Source of the DNA: Sipunculus nudus
Lineage: Eukaryota; Annelida; Sipuncula; Golfingiida; Sipunculidae
Direction: 5' to 3'
Length of the DNA stretch: 64,000 nt
Assembly: GCA_026874595.1 (NCBI GenBank)
Contig: CM049309.1
Span: forward strand, 92,030,723 to 92,094,722
Shown here: positions 24,698 through 38,090 of the stretch, in pieces
Layout of the letters: every line of letters starts with the position of its first letter
Position numbering within the stretch: the stretch's first letter is position 1
Position numbers and translations under genes: made by a program
Notes under the pieces: generated by a model
Told to the model about the DNA's origin: nothing
The model's input: only the letters and a program-made list of their open reading frames with translations
Database searches by the model: none

Positions 24698-25369
24698 AAA
24701 TGGGTTCATTTTTTAACGGACACAGTTCTCATAATTATGTGATAGACCATTGCTGCTTTATGTGAAACTTGCACAAATGCTTGTGTCCTGTGGAAGGTCT
24801 AAATCGGAAACTGGCGAGTAAACATGCATGGTTCTGTATGAGGTATGTTAGGGACCTATTGTTATATAAGCATCAGTGATTGGTGTCAGTGTCTTTAATC
24901 AAGAGTAATTTATTACCCGAGTATTTAATGGAGTACAGTCCAGATGCATATCCCATGTTACTGGTTTTAGGTAACTGTCCAGTTTAAACCAGCAAAGTGC
25001 ACATGCTTGTTGTTATTTCCTGGGCAGCTGTGCCATAGCTACAGACACAACAGTGTACTTTATGCATGGGCTACACGGCACATTAAGCAGTTCATCATCT
25101 CACGATGATAGTATCCACCCTACACGGTAAGTCTGAGGCCTTAACTGACACGGAACGTATAGTAGCCATGACATGTGTAGTTCTGGGGTGACCTGGAGAG
25201 AATATTTAGTGTACCGACACATTGACAATGACTATCTTATTATACAATATTCTAGAATGACAATGTTATTCTTCGATTCCTCAATATATGCATTTTAAGA
25301 TAAAAAAAATTTAGTTATAAATATACACTGCATCTATATAACTCCTACTGGCTTCTATGGTGTTGGAGG
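24698..25369. other. Intron 2 spacer, nothing recognised
   Basis: Unique sequence without a recognised coding frame. Confidence 0.4.
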
Positions 25370-25650
25370 ATAGCCTAGGGATATAAGCCGGGAGGTCATG
25401 AATTCAAATCTCAGCCGTAGAATATTGAGGCCCCTACCCACGCTGAGCGCTCTGCAGACTTAATGGTAAGGGCGTGCCCCACAACCGTATTCCTCGCAAG
25501 AACGATTGTATGTTTGGGACCATGCAAAAGGGTGATAACACAAAAAAGATTCGCAGGTGCGGTGGTCACCGGGCCTGGGTGACACCATGATACACAATAA
25601 CATGATAACAAGCGAGTCTACCGCCCTGCCACGTAGTGCCAAACCAAAAT
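25370..25650. mobile_element. tRNA-like fragments, possible SINE relic
   Basis: On the plus strand ATTCAAATCTCAGCCG (about 25400) matches the B-box region of the fragment at 23400-23490, and GATAGCCTAGGGATA about 35 bp upstream could be an A box. On the minus strand a separate A-box-like TGGCAGGGCGGTAGACTCG starts near 25635. Either may be a decayed tRNA-derived element; no second full-length copy is available for comparison. Confidence 0.3.
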
Positions 25651-28600
25651 GGAATTCTGCAGATGAACATACTTAGATAAGAAAACATAGAAAATAGAGG
25701 CGGTTACCTCCACCGACAACTCTATATAACGTATGTTTCATGCTTGTAACAAATGAAGAGCGGAGTGTGCTAATACCCATCTTCAAACAGGAAAATATAT
25801 TATCATAGCTATTAAGTAAAAGGTTTCTAGATAGTTATGACTCTGACCGATTATCATCCCCAATACCAATTCAATATACTTGTAACAGGAAGTTGTCCAG
25901 TCCTACATCCACAAGGTATATATCAGCCAACCCTTTTGCTCTGAAAGAAGCCATCAGTGGTCGGCCACTTTTAACCATATGTTTCCCGTGATCTTTTGCC
26001 CTCACCTGGGTTCAATACTTTAATGTGTTTAGTCACCTTTGTGCGCGTTCTGTTGTGTCCTTAAACATTTCTTCACGATTACGTATGAGTGATCATACAA
26101 TATGGCCACCCGTTACGGCAGCACGAATCGAGCATGGTCCTAACCTGTCTCTTAGCAACCCATGGAAAGCTATGTTATATTCTCATCTCTTTTTTCCGAT
26201 TACATTGTTTTGTCCTGTATAGTTATGAATAGACTCAACGACGCGGCAAGGCCGTGGAACAAACTCTAGGTATCTCTCTCCCACGCTGTTCCACGCTTTC
26301 AATGAACTTATCACTCTTTTTGATCACTGGTGTTTTGATGCTGAAACTGGACGGCCGTGATGTTTGCGCTGAATGAGAGATGGGATGAACTACTAGTGTG
26401 ACATCCAGACAGTTAAGCAACAAAGAACTCTGTCTACCGTATGTTTAGCGACTATGTGACAACGCTCACTTGTCACATTTAGACCTTAATTGATTCTTGG
26501 TTTTGAATAGGATCCCTTGTATAAAGACACGTAGTCTGGCAGCGCACATACCGTATTAATTTATTGTCTTCTTAGCCTATAATCAACATCTTCCCCTTTC
26601 ATCTCTCTGCATGATACAGCGACCAAAATTGTGCCAAATTGTCTGTCTGTTCGTCCGTCGATTCAAGCTAGCGTCTGTGATATCTTCATGAATGTGTGAA
26701 TGGTTTAATGAATCCCTATAAAGTTTAAAACTTCAGGGACTTGTGCGGTCATGCTTCTCGATCAAAGATGTCCCCGCAAATGCTTGTGCATATAGCATTC
26801 ATCTTGGTGGTGAGGATAATAAAATAAATATACTGGTACCACCTCAGATTATGAAGAAATGTCCGAGAGACGCACCTGGCTGAAGTTCATGACCTGATTA
26901 CATCAAATGGCAAAGGTCATTTTTTCGGGTTGGAAGAGGATATCAAAGGTCAAAGTTTCCAGGCTATAGGCGAGAATAACGTACATTTGTGAGGAAGATC
27001 GGGCACATGTAGTCGGTATGGGTAACTCACTCCCACTAACCTTATTACATGTCAGCTGTCGGAAGGAAAGAGATAGGTGTGTAACATCTGTCCACATGCA
27101 TTTGCGGATCTGGGGTGGTCCCTCCCTATTTATTTGAACCAAATAAAATAATTTAAATGGATCTATATTGGATTAAAAGTCAAAGATTACCTCTGCGCCT
27201 TGTATTTTATGGAATTTATCATTCCTTTGACACCTCCGTGTCCATGACTCAAGAGCCACCCCTAATCAGAGCAATTCCTAGGATTTATCTCAATGACATG
27301 CATGAATTTCCTCAGCAATTCTTTCCATATCATGTACCCGCCTACCTTTTGGAACCCCCTCCTGTGCTAGTCAATTCATATAGCACATAATACATTTAAA
27401 ATACACAGACAGTTACACACATAACATTAAAAGTAAAATAAAAAGACAGCTGATTGTCCAGATTTGAAATGCCTTTCACTTGTGGCACAGTGGAGGACTG
27501 ACGATAAATTTTCTCTGAACTGCTTGTCAGGCAACGTTCCACAAGGAACAGAGAAGGAACCGTCAACGACACTCTTGGGAACATTTACTCTTTACGTCTT
27601 CCTGATATCGGGGAAAGCTCAGCGGTCCGTGGTCCCTCGTCGCGGTATCCGGGCTTTTTACAAGCTATTCAATCGAGCCCAGATTATGCTTCTTTCCGTA
27701 CGGTCATGCCCCCGATAAATACATATACTGGGCTTGTTATTTATTATTACCCTCCATTGAGACTCAAATGTCATTACATGCTACTGCCTGTGGTATTTAA
27801 TTGCAGCCAAAGCAGCGCACCAATTAAGTAGGCTTGCATTTTTATTCTATAGAAATACTGGGGAGCTTGTTGACATGTCACAATATGTGACGGCAAACTG
27901 AGATACAAAACTGCATAATCAGGTCAGGCAAGCAAAGCAGCATATAGAACATAAGTCTAAGGTATAAGTGATTTACATCAGGGTTTAACCATAGACATGC
28001 AGACAAGTGCATTTGTTTATTTCCGGTGAAAGTATTTCCGGTTTGTATGAATTGTCCCCGGCTCGGAATCAGACTTGCTGTAGCACATTTGCCCTTGGGT
28101 TAGAATATTTGATACCACCTGGGATGACGAAGTAGCCCCAAAGGTCGATCAGTCATCATAAATCTGTTTGTGCACTAATCCTATAAGCCGCGTGTAATGC
28201 AAAGACATGTCCCACCAATGTCGTGCTGTTCTATATCAGTTGCAGAGTCGTTGTGTTCAAAGATTACCTCCATCGCAAAGGGACCGGTCCGTATTTGCTT
28301 TACCTATGAGATACTGTAGGTTGTACGTGGCTTTGCCAAAGCGAGCAGCGTGTCTCAATTAACTATACATTGGTTTTACATACTGAAGGTAATTTAACCA
28401 GTGTTCAGTAGAGTTAATATAGAGCCCTCCCCGCACTGCACTGTGGTCATATCCCTACGTACACGATGTACAAAAACTCCGCCCGGGTCAATTGGTCAAA
28501 GTTGTTCTCACCGTCAAGGAATTTCATTGAATGTCCGCGTGACTGACTTTTATGATTTAGCCTTGTGTTATCTGACAGTATCTGCGAATCTCAGGTTAAT

Positions 28601-30155
28601 ATTCAAAGAGTATACTATTCATGTTTTTCCAGCGGCAGTGTACAGTTACACCTTCTATGCCTTAACTGTTAGTGACCCCTTTACACTTAGATCTATAACA
28701 ATTAAATTCTGTTCCTCCATAACAAATATATATCTGTATGTGACATCTTTCATTTCTTGTTCTATATACATTGCAAAAAATGTTTCACATTTCATTTATT
28801 CTTTTATCTATTACAGACATGTTCTTAATTATTGTAACTCATTAATACCTTGATTTGTTGGTTAACCGTTTATAATAGTGGTATCTCTCAAAACTATAGT
28901 CGTCTTCATCCCCATAAATTACCTGTTTATATCAGCTGTCTTAAAATAATATCGATGCCCTTTGTAATTTTCCCCAATTAGTTATGTATAATTTTAGGCA
29001 TAACGCTAATGCATTCAGTGAAATACCACAAACCTGGAATATTTGCAGATTACCAGGTTTGTGTCTTATAGAGTAAACCCTCACGGATATTTGCATTATG
29101 GATAAGATCAAGTTAACGGGTTAAAAACCTGCTTTAAGTATCATCGTGATTGTCTGCATGGAGTATGTAAAATTTATTCCTTTCTTCTGAGGAAATGAAA
29201 AACAGACCTGGTACTGTGATGAAGTGTCACGTATTTAGAGATCTCATCAAGATCTATTTGACACTTGATGTTGCCCATCGCTGAAAGCGGGCCAAGTAAA
29301 CTGTGTCCACGCAGGTATATGACACCTGACGTAGATTGTGACAGCGTCCTTACTCGGCCACCAACCCGCGGCGCTTTGTATGTAGATCTACTCCCGTCAG
29401 ATTCTACCAGCCATCACCCGGCCCCTTTAAACTACTGACAGGGGTATAAGGTTATACTATTTACCTAAAGCCAACTGTTTGCTAGATGTTATACATTGTA
29501 TATATGACAATGGCTTATGACTGGATCCTTGTGTATATGAGGATCTACAACAAGTATATGTTTAAAGCCGTCCTCTCTATGGTGGTTATATTACCTCAAT
29601 AGAGCAGCTCTACCAAGGTAAACAATCCGTATTTTCTGAATCATATACACGGTGATCTTCAGACGATTCATTTTGCGGACTTCTATACTGAAGTTCGCCT
29701 TCATTCTTCATTTTACAATAAGCGTTCTATGATACAAGAAAGGAATTATATTGTTTTGCCATTATGATTCTAAATTTACAGCTCATTATATTTGTGAAAT
29801 AATCTTCTTTAACGCACCGGTTTCGCGGCAGTTGCTTTTATATACATATCATACACCTGTATTTTCTCTTATTCAGTGATCAGATTATTCAAGAAGATTA
29901 TGCCATCTTAATGTCACTAAATGTCTTTCGGTTTTTAGAATGGGTCATGTTTTTAGCTATAGAGTTTTCCATGTATTTTTTTAGGAAATATATAAAACAC
30001 GGTGAATTTTTAAAAATAACCAATCAAGGTATAAAGATATGCATAGCTATAGCTGCTTTAAGATCCGAATGATCAGTTCACGGGTTTCACTGTGAAAACT
30101 AACGAACATTTGTGAGGATTGTCGTAATGGGAAGGATGGTAGCTCTCACAATCTT
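25651..30155. other. Intron 2, long stretch without recognised genes
   Basis: No domain-coding frame was recognised; the longest (28401-28853, 150 codons) is AT-rich and resembles nothing I know. A small perfect hairpin, CACAAACCTGG / CCAGGTTTGTG with a 15-nt loop, lies at about 29026-29062. A TCTGTCTGTTCGTCCGTC word at about 26642 recalls the tracts of the composite elements but lacks recognisable core units. Confidence 0.4.
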
Positions 30156-30473
30156 GTGCTCATCTTGGCTGCGGTGAGATGGATAGAATCCGACAGTGCT
30201 TCAGAAGCCCTGGGCCAAAAGTTCACTGTTTTTCTTGTAGGTATACCGTTAGGTGCTGTGCTTAGCTGCCTACTGTCATTTCAGTTCATGTTACTTTGTG
30301 ATGGTATGATGAGAAGGATGACAGACGCAGCAGACGATCACAGACCACTCAGCAGACGATTACTGATTTTTGGCGGGCGTGGCGCCCAGGTGTCAGATCG
30401 TCTGCTCCAGTTTATGGGAAAAGTAACAAGAGTCAACAAACGAATTGGTCTCCATATACTCAATAATAGTTAA
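30156..30473 (+). other. Unrecognised 105-codon open frame
   Basis: Starts at ATG 30156. It has a hydrophobic stretch around residues 26-48 (FTVFLVGIPLGAVLSCLL) followed by a basic segment. Composition is less biased than most frames here. I recognise no family, no splice signal ties it to the gene, and no promoter is evident. It may be chance or a decayed element fragment. Confidence 0.15.
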
Positions 30474-31017
30474 TTAGGATAGTATACGCACGAATCTGAT
30501 TACTCAATAGTTGTTTATATATACGTATTCATGTTATGTACTGTTTAACGTTAAGTTTTTTCGACCACACTTTTAAGTTGGTTACCCCGGGCATCTGCTT
30601 CTAATATAGACGGTGAAACGTGACGCCTCAGGTGGCTGAAGGAATGTAGGTGGTACGAGACTACCTGATTTGTAACGCCCTGTTCGCCACAGGTATATTA
30701 GGATTTCATGCTTGTTGGGCAGAAGGTGGATAAAACTGACCTAACCCCCGCGAAGACTGTCTACAATAGGTGCCATATATCACTGGTTGTCTCTGTGATC
30801 CGACACCGCGTCATGGCTTTGTTACCGATTCCATTGGGAGTTGGGTCCCGCGGTCCCTTCGATACAACTAAGCACAAGTCCAAATAACACGGGTCAGCTA
30901 GATGTTTGGTGTGGGATCATTGACCATCTGGCTTCGACTTCTAAAGCCCTGCCAACAAAATACCATGTTGTATCGATACGTGTTGTGAGAATTATATGTT
31001 TGCCTTGCCTCTCTCCT
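30474..31017. other. Intron 2 spacer, nothing recognised
   Basis: Unique sequence leading into the 33-bp array. Confidence 0.4.
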
Positions 31018-32041
31018 TTGCTGGTCTACGGGTCTAAATTGTTCTGTGATTTCATGATCTACGAGTCGGAATTGTTCTGTGATTTCATGATCTACGAGTC
31101 GGAATTGTTCTGTGATTTCATGATCTACGAGTCGGAATTGTTCTGTGATTTCATGATCTACGAGTCGGAATTGTTCTGTGATTTCATGATCTACGAGTCC
31201 GAATTGTTCTGTGATTTCATGATCTACGAGTACGAATTGTTCTGTGATTTCATGATCTACGAGTACGAATTGTTCTGTGATTTCACGATCTACGAGTCCG
31301 AATTGTTCTGTGATTTCATGATCTACGAGTCCGAATTGTTCTGTGATTTCATGATCTGCGAGTCCGAATTGTTCTGTGATTTCATGATCTACGAGTCCGA
31401 ATTGTTCTGTGATTTCATGATGTACGAGTCCGAATTGTTTTGTGATTTCATGATGTACGAGTCCGAATTGTTCTGTGATTTCATGATGTACGAGTCCGAA
31501 TTGTTCTGTGATTTCATGATGTACGAGTCCGAATTGTTCTGTGATTTCATGATCTACCAGTCCCAATTGTTCTGTGATTTCATGATCTACCAGTCCCAAT
31601 TGTTCTGTGATTTCATGATCTACCAGTCCGAATTGTTCTGTGATTTCATAATCTACCAGTCCGAATTGTTCTGTGATTTCATGATCTACCAGTCCGAATT
31701 GTTCTGTGATTTCATGATCTATCAGTCCGAATTGTTCTGTGTTTTCATGATCTACCAGTCCGAATTGTTCCGTGATTTCATGATCTACGAGTCGGAATTG
31801 TTCTGTGATTTCATGATCTACGAGTCGGAATTGTTCTGTGATTTCATGATTTACGAGTCCGAATTGTTCTGTGATTTCATGATCTACGAGTCCGAATTGT
31901 TCTGTGATTTCATGATCTACGAGTCCGAATTGTTCTGTGATTTCATGATCCACGAGTCGGAATTGTTCTGTGATTTCATGATCTACGAGTCTTAATCGTT
32001 CTGTGATTTCATGATCTACGAGTCTGAATTGTTCTGTGATT
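31018..32041. repeat. 33-bp minisatellite, open on both strands
   Basis: About 31 units of 33 bp, key word TTGTTCTGTGATTTCATGAT followed by CTACGAGTCSGAA. The unit is 11 codons, so the plus strand reads an 11-residue repeat (YESELFCDFMI) in a 384-codon frame (30841-31995) and the minus strand reads LVDHEITEQFG in a 397-codon frame (32091-30898). Unit variants are clustered: four units with ATGATGTAC (about 31420-31530), then units with CTACCAG, then a return to CTACGAG, showing local gene-conversion-like spread. No signal peptide, start context or flanking domain supports either frame as a gene. Confidence 0.93.
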
Positions 32042-32990
32042 TCGTGCCTTCGGGTTTTAGTACAACTATTAACTCCAGGTCCCAGAATCACGAGATTTTT
32101 TCATGACCATTGCTTAACCACTATCAAGCATCAGTTAAACGAAAATTAGTGAACACTGAAAGGTTAAGAAACATCCCATTTTGATTAACAAAGCTAAGAT
32201 TTTCATATATTTATTTAAGTTCATGGAAAATATGAAAATATACGACTAACCGTAGCCCCTTCGACTATTGCACTATATCTGCTGCTGCACTAATAAAGTT
32301 ATCCAATTTTGTCTAAGAACATATGGAAAGAATCCCCTGTTATTTAGTTCCTTGGCGACGAATTAACTGTTCCCTTTTGATTATTTTTGGTAATGCCATG
32401 AAGTATCTATCTTATCGTCATCTCCTTTCACAAACTTTAGATAATGTGAGTTTTGTATTTAACTTCTGTAACTTTAATTCTGTTGAAAAAAAACTAAATA
32501 TCAATGTATTTTTTAATTATTATTCATAACGGGATACATAATACAGGTAAACAATAAGTAATTCTCAGCTTGACCTTGAACCCGATGTCAGAGCCATACA
32601 ATTGTATAAAAGGATGTGTAAGTTTGGCAAACAGAGCTGTGATAAAAAGTAAGTAAGTATATATTTTTAAATGAGCGGGTATACCCTTATTCAAGTGTAG
32701 GGGCCTACCATGGAGGAACCTAACGCCTCGGGCCACTCTGGTGTAGATTTCAGGGTCAGGGGCCAGTGTTAATGAGTCACTGCTGCTGCCTGCCTGCGGT
32801 TAATGAAAGGCCACAGTCGTGGTACCCCATGAGACGTAACCGCAGGCATGCACAAGGCACGTGCTCTGTTTATATGTCCTGGGCAAACAACACATCCGGT
32901 GTCAGATTATTAATAATTTATATATAAATATTCAGGCGTTTAGGACATGAAGGAGTTCGTGGGTACTGAATTCCAGATAATTGTAACCGA
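32042..32990. other. Intron 2 spacer, nothing recognised
   Basis: AT-rich unique sequence. Confidence 0.4.
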
Positions 32991-33190
32991 GTACTCGCGT
33001 TCTGAACTAGGCCTCAATTAAGTATTCGGGTTCTGAACTAGGCCTAAATTACTCGTGTATGAACTAGGCCTCTTGTACTCGGGTATGAACTAGGCCTGAT
33101 GTACTCGGGTATGATCTAGGCCTCATGTACTCGGGTTCTGAAATAGACCTTAAGTACTCTGATATGAACTATAGGCCTCAAGGACTCGGA
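32991..33190. repeat. Degenerate 26-31 bp tandem repeat, about 7 units
   Basis: Units follow the pattern TACTCGGGTATGAACTAGGC plus CTCATG, with length differences between units, ending in TACTCTGATATGAACTATAG. Confidence 0.9.
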
Positions 33191-35145
33191 GGCTTACTAA
33201 ATAAAGCTTCCTGACGCGATTTATTTTCCACATAACGACCAGTTACATAATGCATAGTTTTTACCAAGTGTTGCATGATATATACTTCGTTCAGCAGCTG
33301 TATACTTACAGAACTTCAGAATGTTATCAACTCCGAATCAAATAATATCTGTAGAAGTACTTAGGTCCAATTTTAGCTACCCGTTTCAGCCTTAACTTAT
33401 ATTGTATGTATACAAGAGGATAATAAGCCGAGGAAGGACCTAGAGCTGAATCATAGCTATAAATTATGTTATTTAAGTATATATATTATATATATACTTT
33501 TATAGGTCTATATTGTAGGTTTATTAATATACTGGCAATATTGTTCCATCCCACAAATTAATTCTCACATAAGGAGAAAAGTTGTTACTATTTACGACTA
33601 AAGAGTATTGAGTTATAAGCACTAAGATGAATAATTTGAATAAAAAAACTTCCAGCCCAACTCAACTTATGAATAACATCGGTCCTTAAATAATCTAATG
33701 ATGGAACACTGCATAAAAGGTCTATTTACCTTATACTTTAATGTAGTGTTCCATTGGGGTTTCCTGTAAAATTGCAGAGATGAACATGGATTCATTTATG
33801 ACACACTGATGCAGTTATGATAGAATATGCTAGAAAACCTTAACCTCAAAGTGGTTATTTTCAAAACGTTTTATAGTAGCGTATTTGTCAGTATAATTAT
33901 TTTTTTAAGAAATTCTTTTACCTCATTACCATTATATAATAACAAATTCGTTTGTGGTATGCCCACAGCATATACCATACGGTTATCGTATAGGAACACT
34001 TTGCAACGATAGTGGTCTTCTACGCGTTCATGGCTCCTAAAGAAACACATTTATTTAAACCTGTTGATATAACTATTGATACAATCGAGAATCCGAATTA
34101 ACTAACGAAACCGCGTCGTTTTTCTCCGTTTCCTTGAGGTGTTGAGTATTTTAAGGAAAAGGTTTTATAATAAGCCACACGTACTCTCCTTGCTGGGAGC
34201 TTGCTCGGTGCATTTACAGACAGAATAGACACCCACGCTAAATGCTTTCATATGAAGGTCCGTTAGTTAAATTAACAAACGTGGATTTTGTTTAATGCCT
34301 CATTTAACACATAAACATGTGCGATGTTTCAAGAGTTCAGAGTGGTGCGGCATTTGAAGAATTTCACCTCTAACATAGAAGAGTTAAAATTAATTAAAAC
34401 GGGAAGTTGTCATCACAACCACGTGTGCATACCAAGATAGCCACCGAGTACTGTTTCCTACGTCACAAGGAACGTGTTCCCAAGACCACACGGCAGTTTT
34501 TAGACGGGTAAGGGTTGTGGTTGCACAAAAAGCCACCACACCCGAGGCGGCGCAAACCACAAAACACGCCGGGTTAAAATCACTGACATGGGGTGAATTT
34601 AGTCACATGGTACGAATAGGAAACTTATCTTGTAAAATACTCATGTATAGACTATATGACCCCCGTCAGACCGTGCGTGCGACCACACTATACAAGCTGA
34701 ACAGGACAATATTGTTATTCCATTAGACAGTGGCAATTGGTAGGTATTTACTTTGGCTAGGAGCGGACGACCTCCTCAATAAACGTCCAGGAATAGCCCA
34801 GTTCTAAAAATACGCTGTTAACTAGGAATAATGCTAGGGATAATTGTAAACTCTAATATTTATTAAGTTTGCTCACGGATTTGGTAGGAAGTACAGCGGA
34901 AAACTTGACCAGCACGTTCCGGCATTTCAAATATAATTCTTTAGACGATTTAACAGTAAAGTACAAATATGTAATATAATTGTTAATAAATTATAATTTT
35001 TAATTAAACGTTTATTGAATTGCTTTGCTATTACCAGTTGTGATGCTACACTGACCAGTCATTATTTTGACATTGCCTATATATATATACATGCAGGAAC
35101 ATTAAGCCTACATAATATGTATTTTACTGAAACACTAAAAATATA

Positions 35146-35148
<3 letters not shown>
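33191..35148. other. Intron 2 spacer, nothing recognised
   Basis: Mostly AT-rich, with short frames only. Confidence 0.4.

Positions 35149-35211
<63 letters not shown>
35149..35211. repeat. (TA)n microsatellite
   Basis: Pure AT dinucleotide run of about 63 bp. Confidence 0.97.
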
Positions 35212-35212
<1 letters not shown>

Positions 35213-35767
35213 TTAGAGTTGACTGTCATTATATGACAGATTCTTTGATACTTAACGTCATCAAGAGCAACTGATTTTGTTTCATCTTCTGTTCTGTTCT
35301 ATTATATTATATTAGATATTATTTTTCATTCTGTTCTATCTTCTATTATGTTTTCTCTATTCTGTTCTTTTTCTATACTGACTCTGACAGTATAATAAAT
35401 CCACACTTTGTAATTATCTGAATTTACTCCGCATGTGGATATTAATCACACATTTCACGTTTGCCTGTTCGGGTCTCTGGAGTATTTGAATATAAGGCTG
35501 GATCTTGATTTTAGACCGTCACATACAGGTCATCCAATACTAAGATGTTTTAGACACACGTTACCTTGGCCGGAACATGGATACCTAACTGCATTTGTTA
35601 TAGTCAGTGGAACGTGATCTTTTTGATATATTTTTTTATCAAAGGCAAGCTCGGAGGACACAATTCACGTTGTTCGGGTAACAGACATTAAAATGACCAT
35701 ACCATGCAAGATATTGATATAATGAAACTGTTTTGACCGTCAACGAAGAAGTCAGGCTTAACCAGCA
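35212..35767. other. Intron 2 spacer
   Basis: Contains a loose TTCTGTTCTATTATATT repeat at about 35285-35370; otherwise nothing is recognised. Confidence 0.4.
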
Positions 35768-36612
35768 CTGACGACCTGCTGAACGTACGGCCGGACAGAC
35801 TGATTCAGCACTGACTACCTGCTGGACGTACGACTTGACTGACTTACCGAGCACTGACTTCCCGCTGGACGTACGGCCTGACAGACCGACCCAGCACTGA
35901 CTACCTGCTGGACGTACGGCCTGACAGACTGATCCAGCACTGACTTCCTTCTGGACGTACGACTTGACAGACTGACCCAGCACTGACTACCTGCTAGACG
36001 TACGTCTGACAGACTGCCTATACAGCACTGACTACCTGCTGGACGTACGGCCTCACAGGCTGATTCAGCACTGACTACCTGCTGGACGTACGGCCTGACA
36101 GACTGACCCAGCACTGACTACCTGCTGGACGTACGGACTGACAGACCGACCCAGCACTGACTACCTGCTGGACGTACGGTCTGACTGACTGACCCAGCAC
36201 TGACTACCTGCTGGACGTACGGTCTTACAGACTGCTCATACAGCACTGACTACCTGCTGGACGTACGGCCTGACAGACTGACCCAGCACTGACTACCTGC
36301 TGGACGTACGGTCTTACAGACTGCTCATACAGCACTGACTACCTGCTGGACGTAAGGTCTGACTGACTGACCCAGCACTGGCTACCTGCTGGACGTACGG
36401 CCTGACAGACTGCTCATACAGCACTGACTACCTGCTGGACGTACGGCCTGACAGACTGACGCAGCACTGACTACCTGCTAGACGTACGCTCTGACAGACT
36501 GCCTATACAGCACTGACTACCTGCTGGACGTACGGTCTGACTGACTTACCCAGCACTGACCATCTGCTGGACGTACGGCTGACAGACTGACCCAGTACGG
36601 ACTACCTGCTAG
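35768..36612. repeat. 43/46-bp minisatellite, about 20 units
   Basis: Key word CAGCACTGACTACCTGCTGG followed by ACGTACGGCCTGACAGACTG. The basic unit is 43 bp; longer units of about 46 bp end in GCTCATA or GCCTATA instead of ACC and recur irregularly. Frames across it are accidental. Confidence 0.95.
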
Positions 36613-37931
36613 ACCGCTTGACTGACTGCTCCCGTGGTCAGGCGCAGGTGCCTGAAGCTCTCTTGCTATGAGGTGTGCAGATCAGCCCAGCCACTCACTT
36701 ATTACCTGGCCTTGGTTGTAACCAGCTTTAGACTACCTAACTGCAACAGGATAATGTCAATAAATTATATGCATTTTCATCAAATGATAATTTAAAGTAG
36801 CCTGTTAAGCTAGTTACGGAAAAATAAAAGCTTGTGGGTATATAATCCCATTTGTTATTTTGAAGTATTTACGAGGTTAACGTTACTTCTGAGTTAAGTT
36901 TGAATGATCTTTCCGATCGTTTTTTTTTTACCTGACGAACACAAGAATTTCATATATTGTAATTACTATAAAGGTGTCGGTACCAGTCTACGCTAACAGG
37001 TGTTTCCGTCGACTCTACCAGTTAACAATGCTGAGAATCCCGCAGAATGTATATTCTGTTTGATTGTAGTGAGGCTGGGTGTATGCATGCTTAGCAGCAG
37101 ATCACCTGCCCTTAATTATGCCGGGTGTTGACTGACTGGCAACACAATTGTAAGCCATTCATGTTAGAATGTAGTTTCTTGCGCCAGCTGGTTGTTACAT
37201 ACCTCGCACTTCACATCACGTGACCACGCCGCGGATCCCCAGTCTAAAATCAGTACAGTCTCAAAGGTTTATTTTGAATACCAACCTCGCAGAAATAGAT
37301 CCTGCATAAGCAAGATGTAATCATGTTAGTGGGGCTTATTTTTTATACTTTTTATTTAGAAGCTTGGTAAAGCGATAGGCGGAGAAGCAGGCGCTGGTAC
37401 AGCGTTACTGAGCGTACGGTACAGATTTTGGAATGTTTAGGGGGTGATATCAGAATCTAAACACGAGTACCATAAGGAAAACCTCCGCGTTTATTAACCA
37501 CCAATCATATGGACTGGAGAACACCCATTAACTACCAATACCGGCGTAATTACAGTGTCCGGAGCTCTAGCCATGACAACATGAGTCACAGGCCTTTTTA
37601 AAACATCCTGATGGGCCCTTGAAGTCATGACACCAGTCATAATTGAACAGTCGTTCCAAAGGTCGTAGTAAAATATTATCTGCATGGGTGAGAGTTTTTT
37701 TCAAATATAAACACTAAAAAAGGCGTGTTTTACTTGTGCTACGATTAAATATATAGTAAAAAGTGAGTCTGATGATGCAAACTACCTCCTCTCTTTTTCG
37801 AAGCAACATTTTGGGACAAAAACGATCGTTAGTTTCAACCGCAGTTATGGCGGTATCCGAGACTAGTCCACACATGTCCCTGTTAGTCTCTTTCTGTTTC
37901 CGTTCAATTGAAGCACGCGTCTCTCTATATA
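36613..37931. other. Intron 2 spacer, nothing recognised
   Basis: Unique sequence with short frames only. Confidence 0.4.
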
Positions 37932-38090
37932 TTGTTACGGGGTGCACATAAAACCGGACCGAAATGTCTCGCTATAGTGATGCTTGCTTTACTAGTGAAG
38001 CTATTGGAACGTGCTCCACCGACATGGGTTCGAATCCCGTCTTCGAGCCAATTTTCCACTGAGCAAACTGTTTCCGTAACAATATTCATG
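37932..38090 (+). mobile_element. tRNA-derived SINE-like element, copy 2
   Basis: Collinear with the minus-strand copy at 4888-5065: head TTGTTACGGGGTG, then CATAAAACCGGACCGAA, an A-box region TAGTGAAGCTATTGG, a perfect B box within GGGTTCGAATCCC at about 38027, and a tail with ATTTTCCACTGA and CCGTAACAATATTC. The A-box region is more degenerate than in copy 1. The 3' boundary is set by loss of similarity. No tail repeat or target-site duplication is obvious. Confidence 0.68.

Noticed and set aside
28401-28853. 150-codon frame
   Set aside because: AT-rich, low-complexity hydrophobic C-terminus and no recognisable domain or splice context.
30841-32091. 384- and 397-codon frames as real repetitive-protein genes
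   Set aside because: Both arise from a 33-bp array whose unit has no stop on either strand. There is no signal peptide, distinct flanking domain or splice evidence, and the flanks outside the array are not protein-like.
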